In this document: piece by piece, positions 44,180-54,695 of the stretch
Position numbering within the stretch: position 1 is the first letter of the stretch
How the letters are laid out: every line of letters begins with the position of its first letter
Source: Parastagonospora avenae f. sp. tritici 18332-5
Lineage: Eukaryota; Ascomycota; Dothideomycetes; Pleosporales; Phaeosphaeriaceae
Direction of reading: 5' to 3'
Length of the DNA: 64,000 nt
Assembly (NCBI GenBank): GCA_022559985.1
Contig: JAFJTR010000024.1
Location: forward strand, 248,001 to 312,000
Translations under genes and position numbers: made by a program
The notes under the pieces: model-generated
The model's input: only the letters and a program-made list of their open reading frames with translations
Told to the model about the DNA's origin: nothing
Databases searched by the model: none

Positions 44180-47100
44180 CTAGTGCTGAACGTTCTGCAT
44201 CCATCGATCGATCTGATCTCTCTGCCGCGGATCCATCGGCGGCTGCATCATCATGCCCATCATATTCATCGGCATGCCGCCCATGGGCATGCCCATCATA
44301 CTCGGTGCATGCATACCGCCCATTTGCGGCTGCATGCCCTGCATTCCCTGCATGCCCATCTGCGGCTGCATGCCCATCATGCCGAGGTTCTGCTGCGACA
44401 TGCCCATCATAGGCATCATGCCGAGATTCGGCTGCGACATCATGCCCATGCTGTTCATGCCCATCATCATCGACTGCCTGCCGTCGTTCATATTTGGACC
44501 CATGTTCATGTTCATTGCAGGATTCGGTGTAGCAAGCCCGTTATTGAACATCATGCTCTGAGCGCGCTGATCGGGGATACCCGCCATGCGATTCTTGTAC
44601 GCTTGGATCTTCAGCGCGAGCGGCTGGTCGTCGTCGTTTTTCCTAGTCTGTGTGCCGACGAGCGGGTCGTACGAGCCGAAGCTGGACGCGCGCATGTTCT
44701 GGTTCATGCGCTCGGCCTTGCGGCGCTCTTCGGCGACAACATTCTGCTGCAGGAGGCTGCCGGGGGGTAGGTGGGAGATGAGTTGTTGGTCCGAGACTTT
44801 GCGAGCTTGGTTGTGCACGTCGATGGGGTTGGCGGAGAGGACGTCGGCCATGCTCATGCGGGGACGCAGGCCGGGGCGGGTGGTGTCTGCTGGGGCATCG
44901 CCGCGGGCAGCGGCTTCGGCTTGAAGGCGGGCGCGGCGTTGGCCGAGGGTTTCTTCTTCTTCGACGCCAGGGGATGGAGCTGGTTGGGAAGCATCCTTCG
45001 GTTCGTCGGATACGCCGAATTTGCTCATCATTTCGCTGGCAAAGTCGAGACTGATGGTGCTCTTGCGGATGTCGTTGCCCAGTGCCTCATCTAGCTCTTT
45101 CTTCTCCCGCAGACGACGCATACGCTCGCCGAGCGTCTCACCTTCCTCCTCATCGGTCTCAGGGCCTGGTGTGGTGGTCGTGGGTGGTGCAAGGTGCATC
45201 TGACTTGGTGTCTGGCGCAAACCTCGCCTGTTGGGACTTTCCCCACGCAGCCTAGCACGGCGGTAGCTTAGTGGTTCTTTGTCTTCGAGCTCTCGTCGTG
45301 CAATCAGCCCAAGTGGGCGATCCATTTCACGTTGTTGCTGGGGCTGCTTGTACAAGACAGCCAGCGGGACGTCATCATCAGAGTCGTCATCTTCACCTTG
45401 GGCTTCCCATGCCAGGTTGACCTTCTTCTTGAGACGCTTCTGTTTCTCCTTTTCGGCTATATCGTCAAGTTCAAGAAGTGTTCTGTGTGTTGGCATGTTG
45501 CCTTGCTCAACCAAGGTAGCGTAGTTCATGTTTCGAGTCTTCTGCTTTGCTTTCCGCATTTGCAGTTCTGCAAGCAGTGTAGTGGGGGCTCCAAAATACT
45601 GAGGCTCTTCTTCGATCTCTTCTGGCCCGGGCTCTTCATCGTTTTGGTGCTCCTCATCATACACGTCATCAGGGTTGCGCCCTTCTACATCATGAATTGA
45701 GTGGCGTGCCGGGTCCTGACCGTCATTGAATTCTGGGCCTCGATCGTCTTCATAAACATCGTCTAGTTGATCGCCGAGACTCATCCGCTGTTCACTCGCC
45801 TTCACGATGAGCAAGTTCATGTCAGCCGAGCTGTTGCGCTTTCTCAGTTTGTTCAGGGGATCACCACTCGAGTTACGCTTAGTGTCAAGCATATTGAACG
45901 AGCTCCGCCTCCTCGTTTCAGCAAGGGTCGGCGGTACTTCTGGGAGCCTCGCGGTGCTCTTTCGCTTCTGCTCAGGTCCGTACACTTCTGGTCCAACATG
46001 TCCGGAAAAGGGGTGGTCAGTGAACGCAGAGACCGGGGCACGTGCGGAGGCATTCAGGATGCTTTCGAGGGTGTCCTGCGCAGACTCCCCTTGGACAGCG
46101 AATTCCTGCGACGGGGCAGCTTGGTTGTCGAAGTAAGCGCTAGCTCGGAGCTGAGGTGGAAGGTTGAGCATGCTTTTCCGGTTGTTTCTGGCCGGACTGG
46201 GGGCGTCGGCTGTCATTTCACCGAGCATGGGCGCTGATTTTCTGTTCTCGGCTTGCATTGAGTCGAGCAGCTGTGTGCGTCGTCGGGCCTGGACATTGGA
46301 TGCAGGCAGTTGCGACAGTCGCTTTGGCAGGTTCAGAAGTCTCGGTACTGGCGCTGGGTAGAAGACCATACCATCGTCAGGTGGTGGTGCACCTGCAGTC
46401 GTGTAGTCATTCAGCCTCAGCATGCTGTTGCTGAACGATGAGTGTCGGCTGTGGTCATCGTCCTCTTCCGGAACAGTGTCCGGGCAGTGCACGCCGTCGA
46501 AGTCCTGCCACTCCATGCGTGCTTGCCGCGAGGTATCGGTCGAGGCTGCGGTCGGCGGTCGGTCGGGGTAGTCGTCACGCGTTGCATATCGGCGGTACTC
46601 CTCCGAGTGCTGCTCGTCGCCATGGTGCATGGGCGGGTCGAGGATGACGCTGTTCCGCAGCTCGTCGCGCAGCTCGTTGGCAATGTCCTCGTACTTTTGC
46701 GTGAAGGAGGAGACCTTGCGGGCGGGCTGGGGCGGCGGCGAGTCGGAGGTGTGGATGGCGAGCGGTGCAGATCGCAGCGACTCAGGCGAGCCTGGAGACA
46801 TGGTGAAGTTGGTTCTCTCGTCAATCTCGTTGGGATGCACGACCTGACCCAGGCGTGACGCTTTGGACTCGGAGCGCTGCCGATTCACGGGCACCGAGGG
46901 GTTCGACCACGAGTTGGAACGCAGAGAGCCTACCGGTGATGTCACATAGCCTCCCGGCGAATAGCCTCCCCATCTGGCAGCGCCGTTTACATCCACTATC
47001 GAGTTTGCATGTGAGCTGATTGAGACGTTGCGGCTGCGGTTGCTCGTGTGGCGCGTGGCTTCGTCGCGGCTGTCTGATCGCTTCAATTCCGTGTGCAGCT

Positions 47101-47290
47101 TGCGAATCTCCTCTCCCAAATCTGAGCCTGATTCACTCATGCGCTCGGCGTGTTCCTCCAGTCGTTCAATGTTGCCCACGTAAGCCCCCTGTAGCGATTG
47201 TAGGTCCGGAATGGGATGGCGCAAGTTGACATTGGCCTTATCGGGGGAACGGGCAGCAAGGGGCTGAGGCATGGGCGGCGGCGAGGCCAT
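44180..47290 (-). CDS. Large fungal protein of unknown function with Met-rich C-terminal tail, 1036 aa
   Basis: Single exon. Start at 47290 (MASPPPMPQPLAARSPDKAN); 16 further in-frame codons upstream to 47338 look non-native. Residues about 25-70 (NVNLRHPIPDLQSLQGAYVG, NIERLEEHAERMSE) form a probable conserved helix near the N-terminus. The middle is disordered, Ser/Arg/Pro-rich, with acidic blocks near 540-580. Short repeated motifs include ETLGERMRRLREKKEL and ETLGQRRARLQAEAA (two copies of an ETLGxRxxRL motif, around residues 760 and 825) and PLGLIARRELEDKEPLSYRRARL. The last ~130 residues consist of MxxMGM/QPNLGMM-type repeats with Met about every third position. No catalytic or membrane features; function unknown. 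It is divergent from the Spp382 gene, with 437 bp between the starts. Confidence 0.78.
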   Translation of the reverse strand: MASPPPMPQPLAARSPDKANVNLRHPIPDLQSLQGAYVGNIERLEEHAERMSESGSDLGEEIRKLHTELKRSDSRDEATRHTSNRSRNVSISSHANSIVDVNGAARWGGYSPGGYVTSPVGSLRSNSWSNPSVPVNRQRSESKASRLGQVVHPNEIDERTNFTMSPGSPESLRSAPLAIHTSDSPPPQPARKVSSFTQKYEDIANELRDELRNSVILDPPMHHGDEQHSEEYRRYATRDDYPDRPPTAASTDTSRQARMEWQDFDGVHCPDTVPEEDDDHSRHSSFSNSMLRLNDYTTAGAPPPDDGMVFYPAPVPRLLNLPKRLSQLPASNVQARRRTQLLDSMQAENRKSAPMLGEMTADAPSPARNNRKSMLNLPPQLRASAYFDNQAAPSQEFAVQGESAQDTLESILNASARAPVSAFTDHPFSGHVGPEVYGPEQKRKSTARLPEVPPTLAETRRRSSFNMLDTKRNSSGDPLNKLRKRNSSADMNLLIVKASEQRMSLGDQLDDVYEDDRGPEFNDGQDPARHSIHDVEGRNPDDVYDEEHQNDEEPGPEEIEEEPQYFGAPTTLLAELQMRKAKQKTRNMNYATLVEQGNMPTHRTLLELDDIAEKEKQKRLKKKVNLAWEAQGEDDDSDDDVPLAVLYKQPQQQREMDRPLGLIARRELEDKEPLSYRRARLRGESPNRRGLRQTPSQMHLAPPTTTTPGPETDEEEGETLGERMRRLREKKELDEALGNDIRKSTISLDFASEMMSKFGVSDEPKDASQPAPSPGVEEEETLGQRRARLQAEAAARGDAPADTTRPGLRPRMSMADVLSANPIDVHNQARKVSDQQLISHLPPGSLLQQNVVAEERRKAERMNQNMRASSFGSYDPLVGTQTRKNDDDQPLALKIQAYKNRMAGIPDQRAQSMMFNNGLATPNPAMNMNMGPNMNDGRQSMMMGMNSMGMMSQPNLGMMPMMGMSQQNLGMMGMQPQMGMQGMQGMQPQMGGMHAPSMMGMPMGGMPMNMMGMMMQPPMDPRQRDQIDRWMQNVQH

Positions 47291-47727
47291 GACGGGCAGA
47301 TGGCAGACAGGCAAGCAAGACACACCAATGCAGGACAATGTGACTATGTGAGTGAATGTTGCTTATGGCGCAAGGAAAGGGGAGAAAACAGCGCGTTATA
47401 GTTGTACCGAAACATGCATGGATGTCTGACGAGCAGTCCCCATGTTCGGTCGGCCTTCCAATAATAGTCTCCGTCAACAGCAAGGGTGGCACGCCGCCCG
47501 CTTTCCGAGAAGACAACGGTTTCTTGGCACACCTAACTTTCACCATGCGCGACTGCACCGAGAATCATTCTCACAACCGGAACACGACCTCGCAGGCCGA
47601 TGCGCACTTGGCGAGGGTGAATTGACACCATCACGTGTTTTCGCCTAATCGGGCTGCGACCAAGCCCGAATCCAGCCCTGCCTCTATCCATCGACTACCA
47701 CGCGCCAGCTCTACAACCGACTTCATC
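47291..47727. promoter_or_regulatory. Divergent promoter between the Met-rich-tail gene and SPP382
   Basis: 437 bp. A CACGTG box lies at 47632-47637, 91 bp before the SPP382 start. No gene seen. Confidence 0.5.
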
Positions 47728-49848
47728 ATGGATGGCGACGGCGACGGCGACGGCCAGAAGCGCAAGCGCACCTTTCGGCAAGAACCAAAAAAGAAGGCCA
47801 AACTCGACGATGGCAGCGCGAAACTCAAGTCGGGCTTCGGCGCAAAGCTGCTGGCCAAGATGGGCTACACGGGTGAAGGTGGTCTGGGTCGCGAAGGAGA
47901 GGGTATCTCGGAGCCCATCCAAGTGGTCATGCGCGGCACCAAAGGCGGCGTTGGCATCGTAGCTGAGAAGAGCGAGCAGCAGCGACGAGAAGAGCGGAGA
48001 AAGGCAGAAGCCAATGGCGAGGAATATGTCGATACGTCCGAGGAGGAGCGCAGACAGAAGAAGCAGAAAAAGGCCAAGGCGAAGGGAGAGGCGCGCACAG
48101 CCGCACCACGGCCGAAGAAGACGGTGTTTGAGATGGAGGCGGCTGGCATGCATGTACCTCTGGCGCTGCAGTCTATCATCGACGCAACCACAGGCGCATC
48201 GACCCCGACCTCTGGCGTATCTCTCCGTGGCACCGATGTCGTTCCTTTCGAGAGCTCTTTGCAAGCACGCGTGCGCCGGGACCTGAATAGCTTCTCTGAG
48301 GCTTTTGAAGAATTGCAGATCGAGGCCGAAGCAATACCCGCCCAAGAGTGGGCATTGGAAAAAGAGCTAGAGGCATTGGAGAGGCAAATGGACGAGGCAG
48401 AAGACATACGCTCGAGACTACAATCACTCCGCACCACCTCGTTCAAGGAGGCTTGCGAAGGCCTCAAATCGCTACGCGCTGCCTACCCCTCGAAACCTCT
48501 TCATCGCGAATCCGTCGCAGTCATATACCCACATTTCTCCGACATGATCGCATCGTGGTCCCCGCTGGACGATGCGCTAGAAGATGCGGCAGCTGCTTTC
48601 ACCGGGCTCGCTGATGTCATACAACCACGAAGCAGGAGAATCAACACTCAAACATACACACACCCATCAGAAGCGCTGGTAGCGCGCACCACTATCGATG
48701 AAGAGGAGGCAATCAAGCGCGGCACTACTTCATCCTACGAGACCATGATGCTCAAGCTGTGGTTGCCAATAGTAAGCTCGGCAGTGACCCAATGGGATGT
48801 AAAAGAGCCTCATCCGATGGTACATCTACTCGAAACCTGGACTCCGGTCCTGCCACCATTTGTCGCAAAGAGAGTGCTCGAGCAGGTGACACGGAAGCTT
48901 TCCACCTCGGTCCATGACTGGAATCCACGCAAATTCAAGAGGAGCCCACACACATGGCTTGTAGAATGGCTGCCTTACCTGAGACCATCAGACCTAGATC
49001 CGAAGGGCACAGGCCTCGTTTCGGAGGTGAAGCGCAAACTTCGGCACGCATTACAGTCCATCGACTTGTCTCGAGGGCCACTAGCAGGTATGGACTCGTG
49101 GAGGAAAGTCTTTGGGAAAGCGGAATTCGACCACTTATTGACCGCGCACTTGGTCCCTCGGTTGGCTGCCTATCTACGAGACAACTTAGAAATCAATCCT
49201 GCCGAGCAAGACCTGGCGCCTCTGGAAGCTGTCTTCGCTTGGAAGGGCCTCATCTCCAACCAGACTATCGCCGAGCTACTGAGAGCTCAATTCTTCCCCA
49301 AATTCCTCGACATCATTCACCAGTGGCTGTCAAGTGAGGAGGTAGTATTCGGTGAGGTTGACAAATGGATAGAGTGGTGGCGCGACGAGATCCTGAAAGC
49401 AGATATCAACGACTTGCCATCCGTGGCTGCCTGTTGGGACGAAGCCTATACATTGATCAACCAGGCTCTCGACCTGGGGTCGGCGAGGCTGACAGATCTC
49501 CCTTGGCCGCGTGTCGAAAGCGCCCGGGCGTCTCCTGAAACACCTCAGTTCTCAAAGTCTGTCAACATGGAAGCGCCTCGTCCTGCACCACAATTGGACG
49601 AGATGACTTTTAAGGACGTAGTTGAAGAGTACTGTGCGGAGGAGAACCTATTGATGATACCGCTGCGCGAAGCACACGACACAACTGGTCTGCCCTTGTT
49701 CAGAATCACGGCGAGCGCGTCTGGAAAAGGAGGAGCGATTGCATATCTCAAGGGGGACATTCTCTGGGTACAGAACAAGAAAGAAAAGAGCGTGTGGGAA
49801 CCCCATGGTCTGGACGAAGCGCTTGTCGCAAAGGCCGAAGGAAAATGA
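47728..49848 (+). CDS. SPP382: G-patch splicing factor Spp382/Ntr1 (TFIP11 homologue), 706 aa
   Basis: Nuclear protein that, with its partner Ntr2, activates the Prp43 helicase to take spliced-out intron lariat complexes apart. Single exon from the ATG at 47728 (MDGDGDGDGQKRKRTF). An acidic/basic nuclear signal region is followed by a G-patch at about residues 36-78: GFGAKLLAKMGYTGEGGLG, then EGISEPIQV. Next is a charged coiled stretch, a coiled coil (LEKELEALERQMDEAEDI), and the GCFC-type domain with SYETMMLKLWLPIVSSAV and HPMVHLLETWTPVLPPFV, and WNPRKFKRSPHTWLVEWLPYL, as in TFIP11. The C-terminal KGDILWVQNKKEKSVWEP is near the end. Length is close to yeast Spp382 (708 aa). The frame is open upstream to 47635 but with no ATG, so the start is clear. 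Confidence 0.92.
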   Translation: MDGDGDGDGQKRKRTFRQEPKKKAKLDDGSAKLKSGFGAKLLAKMGYTGEGGLGREGEGISEPIQVVMRGTKGGVGIVAEKSEQQRREERRKAEANGEEYVDTSEEERRQKKQKKAKAKGEARTAAPRPKKTVFEMEAAGMHVPLALQSIIDATTGASTPTSGVSLRGTDVVPFESSLQARVRRDLNSFSEAFEELQIEAEAIPAQEWALEKELEALERQMDEAEDIRSRLQSLRTTSFKEACEGLKSLRAAYPSKPLHRESVAVIYPHFSDMIASWSPLDDALEDAAAAFTGLADVIQPRSRRINTQTYTHPSEALVARTTIDEEEAIKRGTTSSYETMMLKLWLPIVSSAVTQWDVKEPHPMVHLLETWTPVLPPFVAKRVLEQVTRKLSTSVHDWNPRKFKRSPHTWLVEWLPYLRPSDLDPKGTGLVSEVKRKLRHALQSIDLSRGPLAGMDSWRKVFGKAEFDHLLTAHLVPRLAAYLRDNLEINPAEQDLAPLEAVFAWKGLISNQTIAELLRAQFFPKFLDIIHQWLSSEEVVFGEVDKWIEWWRDEILKADINDLPSVAACWDEAYTLINQALDLGSARLTDLPWPRVESARASPETPQFSKSVNMEAPRPAPQLDEMTFKDVVEEYCAEENLLMIPLREAHDTTGLPLFRITASASGKGGAIAYLKGDILWVQNKKEKSVWEPHGLDEALVAKAEGK

Positions 49849-51093
49849 GCAGCCACTCGTCGGCAGTACTTTATCTCACGACAAGATGGCGTGTCGTTGT
49901 GCTTGGGATCTGGCAGGGTAAGCTCCCAAAGCCTCTCCTGGGCAGATATGTTTGCTAGCATTCGCTAATCCAGCATCAAACGATGCATGTTAGGTATGTA
50001 GTGAGTATCGGTGTGATAGCAGCCTGAGGCATCATGCGGCCGGACATTGAAATCCATACCTTACTATATTCCTGGACTGATATCGCTTCATTCTCTCTCA
50101 GTCGACCGACTAACTGCCCGATCACCACTGCCGAAAAATGCTAATCGGTCACGCAGCGTGAGATGAATCGCAAAACGACCAATGTCGTCTGCTATCACGC
50201 ATGACGGCGTAAATGCGGCCTAATAATGGAATCGCTAGTCTGTGATCTTCCACGCAGTTTGCATGAACGTGCGAGAATTGCGTGGAGTAATGGCGTACGG
50301 CCAGACTCAAGTAGCTTTTCTAAGCCGGCCGATTCATGCTCGTCACACAGACAGGGCGAGGGAGTGGCTGGGTGATAAGGTGATAGTGAGTCGTGGCGGC
50401 GCTTACAGAAACCATGTTGCAGCGAATAGGAATGCGCGAAAGCAACGGCCTCTCTCGACGGCAGGGGTCCTCGCCTTCATGCAGGCGGACCGCTTCTTCC
50501 CGCAAACTGTGCCTCCGATTCGCAGCAACCAGATCGCCCATGCGCTGGGTTATTTTGGGTGCTCGAGCGCTGCGGGCCGGCGAAACATGTTTCTCGACGA
50601 CGTTTTGACATGACTTCGGACGATACAATCACTGCGCAACGCCACGACGACAACGAGGCTCGCAATTCCCCCCCAGCAACTCGGATTGCGCAGCGCCCAA
50701 ATCCGCACAGGATCTGCCATGTGTCGGTCGTCCGGTTCTTCTTTGGTGTTAGCGCGCATAGAGGCGACCCCGCTCCAGCGCGTGATTGAGTGCATTGACT
50801 GGACGCCATCATGTCGCTCAAGAAACACTCTCTCCAATCACACCTCTGTACACCCTTGGCCAGCCTTCGCACCTGGTAACTCGTTTACCGTCTCTGTCCA
50901 CTTGCAGCTTGCTCCTAGAAATACTGGCCAGCCGCCCATCCCTCATATCGCCATGTTGCCAGTTGTGATACGGTTCGAATTCAACCGGTACCTTTCTACC
51001 GGGTGATGGACAGTCTGAACCTGCATTGGATCTGGATCGACATTCGGGAGTGTTGAAAACCACCCCTCCCTCACCATTTCCTTCGCTTCAATC
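49849..51093. other. Intergenic between SPP382 and the membrane protein gene
   Basis: 1.25 kb with no supported gene. Frames at 50242-50613 (+) and 50477-50872 (-) overlap and show no family resemblance. Contains a likely promoter for the plus-strand gene at 51094; no clear TATA box. Confidence 0.5.
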
Positions 51094-52461
51094 ATGCTCG
51101 ATAGAGCTTTGCCTCCTTCTCTGCTGTCGTTGATTCTTGTTGTTTCACAAGCCGCTGCATTTCCATACGATTTCAAGGACAACTACAGGAAACAGGCCCC
51201 GGCGCCTCAAGACGGCCCTCCTGCTTCAGCTCAAGCATCCCGAGACCCGAATCGTTTACCATACGACATCGCAGGAGTCGTTGGCGGATACGTCCTCACG
51301 GTACTTATCTGGGGAGTCTTGCTCCTCACCATCGGCAGAAAGATGAGACGAAAGGCGCTCGAACCTCCAAAGGCTCTGGAGCTGGAACTCCACAACAACA
51401 AGCCGATACGACCTTCAATTAGGACTGCGCCTCTAGCCTCGCCATCTCTCTCGGCTCGGTCTGCGACTTCGTGGTTGCGAAAGTTCAAGAAAAGCGACTC
51501 TGCAGTCCAGAGCCCCGTTATTGGATCGCCCACATCCTTCGACCAGAAAGTCATTGATGACCACAACCAGCGCGCACAAGCAGATATGGAGCGCTTGTAC
51601 GCAGCTGTTATGGATCACGATGAGCAAAAGCACGCCTCCATGGTCAGCGTCAACGAGATGGAGCAAAGGCCTATGGAACAGAGACCAAGGACAATGGAGC
51701 GAAGGCGACCTTCCGCCATCAGCACAACTCGCTCTCAGCACAACGAGGAAGACAGCCCAATCTCACCAGTCAAAGCCATCTACCCCCCCGGCTACCAAAA
51801 CGGACCCATGACAGCGCCTATGCCCCACGACCGCGTACGAGACCAGTACCCACCCCCCAGCCCGCGCAGCATCGTCTCCAAGCGCTCCCACCTCTCCGCC
51901 ACAAACACCACCAACAACAAAAACGCCCGCTTCAACCTCAAGAACCTACGCATCTCCGGGCCTATCCAGAAATACCCAGGCGTCGACTCAGACGACGAAG
52001 CCCACACCCCCCTCTCCCCGCGCTTCTACCAACCCGGCGCACCCCCCTCGCCCCCGACCCAGCAAAACAGCCCTACATCCCCCTACGACCCCGCCGAAGA
52101 ACTCGACCGCGTCCAACCCCTCCCTCTCCCCGCACCCCACCGCGGCAGCGCGCGCTCCGCCAGCTCGCCATCCTCGACCCTGCCCCTCCGCAGCTTCGCC
52201 GAGCCGCTGCAATCCCCGGGCATCCAGACAACCGTGCTCGACCGGCGCAACGATAAACTCAGCCTCACGACGCCGAAAACCGGCGTCCCGTTCACCCCGT
52301 ATAGTCCGTACATGCCATTTACGCCCATCACGCCTGTCACGCCGCATCTGGTGAGTAAGCGCGATCGCAAGGCGGCGGCGAAGATGGAGAGGGGCAGGAT
52401 GCAGGCGCTCAAGGAGGATATGGTGCAGAGCCCCAAGGAGATTTTTGGGGATGCGTGGTAG
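51094..52461 (+). CDS. Single-pass membrane protein of unknown function, 455 aa
   Basis: Single exon. The first 22 residues (MLDRALPPSLLSLILVVSQ and AAA) form a signal peptide. A short extracellular/lumenal Pro-rich part (about 23-55) follows, then one transmembrane helix at about residues 60-82 (AGVVGGYVLTVLIWGVLLL and TIG), followed by KMRRK, so the C-terminal ~370 residues should be cytoplasmic. This cytoplasmic tail is disordered, rich in Ser, Pro and Arg, with many SP/TP sites (for example FTPYSPYMPFTPITPVTP) suited to phosphorylation. A MEQRPMEQRPRTMERRRP repeat lies near residue 200. The architecture (signal, short ectodomain, one TM, long tail) resembles fungal wall-stress-sensor-like or cortical adaptor proteins but no family is recognised. 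The 3' third of the coding sequence is very C-rich. Confidence 0.8.
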   Translation: MLDRALPPSLLSLILVVSQAAAFPYDFKDNYRKQAPAPQDGPPASAQASRDPNRLPYDIAGVVGGYVLTVLIWGVLLLTIGRKMRRKALEPPKALELELHNNKPIRPSIRTAPLASPSLSARSATSWLRKFKKSDSAVQSPVIGSPTSFDQKVIDDHNQRAQADMERLYAAVMDHDEQKHASMVSVNEMEQRPMEQRPRTMERRRPSAISTTRSQHNEEDSPISPVKAIYPPGYQNGPMTAPMPHDRVRDQYPPPSPRSIVSKRSHLSATNTTNNKNARFNLKNLRISGPIQKYPGVDSDDEAHTPLSPRFYQPGAPPSPPTQQNSPTSPYDPAEELDRVQPLPLPAPHRGSARSASSPSSTLPLRSFAEPLQSPGIQTTVLDRRNDKLSLTTPKTGVPFTPYSPYMPFTPITPVTPHLVSKRDRKAAAKMERGRMQALKEDMVQSPKEIFGDAW

Positions 52462-52462
52462 A

Positions 52463-52522
52463 GGGGAGTGGGATGGGGAGTGGGATGGGGAGTGGGATGG
52501 GGAGTGGGATGGGGGGTGGGAT
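52463..52522. repeat. 12-bp G-rich minisatellite right after the membrane-protein stop codon
   Basis: Four perfect copies of GGGGAGTGGGAT and one variant (GGGGGGTGGGAT) start two bases after the TAG at 52459-52461. The G runs are on the coding strand, so the 3' untranslated mRNA would carry them. Confidence 0.9.
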
Positions 52523-53057
52523 TCTTGTATATGTTGTTTGAAGTTTCTTGTTTTTGGTACTGCATCAGCGTTTTGCATGAGATGATCGCATGCTGTCCTT
52601 TAAGGTGGCACTTTATGACTTTTCTTCTAGTGTTTGGGGGAAGGGGGTGTATAGTATGGTGAAGAGAGGAAAGAGATCTAGAGTAGTTCGACATGTCTCG
52701 CGGCTATGAGTGTATATATTAGAATTTGCATGATCGTTTATCAAAACTCACTCTACTGATACGCGAAGCTGGTTTTCAGTGCGGGATGGAAACTGAGAAA
52801 CGGGGAGAAGTCGGCGATACTGCATGGTTCACATATCTCGATCACGATGTAAGCCCATCACACAGCCCGAAGCTATCGACAGTACCATTTATGTTTGAGG
52901 GTGACGGAAAGGCTCTGAATCCTTCTAGGCTACGGGATGCGCATACAAGACTCCCGTCGTAGTTGGAGCGGGCACGCCCTACTATTCCGAACCACATGAC
53001 TTTTCATTCATCATCTCTCATCCCTCATCCCTCATACCCCGACCTCCTGCACCCATT
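52523..53057. other. Intergenic between convergent membrane protein and ADE13 genes
   Basis: 535 bp of shared 3' flank. No gene seen. TATTAG/TATATATTAG-like AT-rich stretch near 52713-52722 could serve as polyadenylation context. Confidence 0.5.
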
Positions 53058-54695
53058 CTAAACATTCAATTCCGCCACCCCCGCCTTCGCAATATACTCC
53101 CTGTAGCTCTCAAGCTTTCTATCCAACTCTCCGCCCTTCCCACAGAACTTCTCCACAATCTCCGCACTGCGTCCTGTATACAACGTCGAATCCAGCATAC
53201 CGTCCAGATCCGCCCAAATCGGCTTAAAGAACTCCGTCCTGCGTATCCTCTCCACGAGATCATTGCTCTTCCCCTCGTTCTTGACCTGGCTCCCGGCTTC
53301 GTGGGACAGCACGCGGATCTGCTCATGCGCCTCCTGGCGACTCTCGCCCTTGGCGACGAGGCGCATGATGATAGACTCGGTAATCATGAAGGGCAGTTCC
53401 TCCTGGACGCGCGCATCCACGCGCTTGGGGTACACGACGAGGCCGGAGGTGACGTTGTCAAGAGAGAGGAGGATGGCGTCGGCGAGCAGGAACATCTCGG
53501 GGACGTCGATGCGGCGGATGGCGCTGTCGTCGAGGGTGCGCTCCATCCATTGGTCCGAGAGCGTGGCGGCGAAGGACGCGGGCTTGGACATGAGTTCGCG
53601 CGACAGCGAGTAGATGCGCTCGCTGCGCATGGGGTTGCGCTTGTAGGCCATGGCGGAACTGCCGATTTGGTCTTTTTCAAACGGCTCTTCGACTTCCTTC
53701 CAGGCGGCCAGGTGGCGGATGTCGCCTGAGATCTTTTGCGCGGTCGCGCCGAGCCCGGAGATGGCGGAGGCGATTAGCAGGTCGACTTTGCGGGTGTAGG
53801 TCTGTGTGGAGATGGGGTAGCAGGATGGGAAGCCGGTCTTTTTGCACAGGAGTTCGTTGAGGGCGTCGCACTTTTTGGAGTCGCCACTGAAGATCTCGAG
53901 GAAGGAGGCTTGAGTTCCGGTGGTTCCTTGGGCGCCGCGGAATTGAAGGCCTTGACGGACGTGCTCTATGGCTTCGAGGTCGAAGAGGAGGTCCTGAGCC
54001 CATTGGGCGGCGCGCTTGCCGACGGTGATGAGTTGGGCAGGCTGGAGGTGCGTGTAGGCGAGGGTGGGTTCAGATTTCCATTGCATAGCGAATGAGGAAA
54101 GGTTGGAGAGGACCTTTGCGAGTTTGGGGAGGAGGAGATCCATGGCATCACGCATGAGGATGAGCTCAGCGTTGTCGGTGACATAGCAGCTCGTGGCCTA
54201 AGCAGATGGTTAGCAAATCTTCATACCAAAGTACTGGACATATCAATCCAACGCCGTACATATCGGACACATTTCCCTGGCCTCAAAACCTAAAGGAAAT
54301 AAACTTACACCATAATGGATAATACCCGCCGCCTTCGGCGCAACCTGACCAAACGCATGCACATGCGCCATAACATCATGCCTCCTCTTCTTCTCCTCGA
54401 CCCTCGCAATCTCAAAGTCCTCATCCGTCACGACAAGATGGTCCCTCATCTCCTTCAGCGCCTCGTCGCTAATGTTCTCAATTCCCAGCTCTTTCTCCGC
54501 CTCGGCAAGGTACAGCCACAGCTTGCGCCACGTGCTATGTCGCGACCGCTGGCTAAACAGCTGCGACATCTCCTTGGAGCAATAGCGCCCAGTCAGAGAC
54601 GTCTGGTACGTGTCGAACACGGGAGAGCCGATCTTGCTCTTCATGTCGGCGATTTGGCGCTGGATGTCCAGGGTTGCGTCTGCGTTTATCGCCAT
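53058..54695 (-). CDS. ADE13: Adenylosuccinate lyase, 508 aa
   Basis: Purine biosynthesis enzyme acting twice: it splits SAICAR to AICAR, and adenylosuccinate to AMP, releasing fumarate each time; cytosolic homotetramer. Two exons: 54695-54309 and 54197-53058, with a 111-bp intron (GTAAGT..TAG), phase 0. The family blocks are present: TGRYCSKEMSQLFSQ near residue 35, the HDVMAHVHAFG segment, HYGATSCYVTDNAE across the splice, the catalytic His179 in LAYTHLQPAQ, and the fumarase/aspartase signature SSAMAYKRNPMRSERI at about 309-324 with its catalytic serine. It is about 25 residues longer than yeast Ade13 (482 aa). The C-terminus ends ...AKAGVAELNV. No sign of damage. Confidence 0.97.

Noticed and set aside
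44132..44770. 212-codon plus-strand frame very rich in His (HAHH, HHAE)
   Set aside because: It is the antisense shadow of the Met-rich repeats of the real minus-strand gene (ATG/CAT complementarity).
50242..50872. Overlapping 120-130 codon frames on both strands
   Set aside because: No recognisable domain, no splice link to neighbours, and equal openness on both strands suggests chance.
50960..51000. GGTTCGAATTC resembling an RNA polymerase III B box
   Set aside because: No tRNA-like stems around it; it is a palindromic stretch (GGTACC/CCGGT context) near the promoter of the membrane protein gene.
52083..52694. 203-codon antisense frame with HPTP repeats
   Set aside because: The repeats are the G-rich 12-bp minisatellite read on the other strand; the rest is antisense to the membrane protein.
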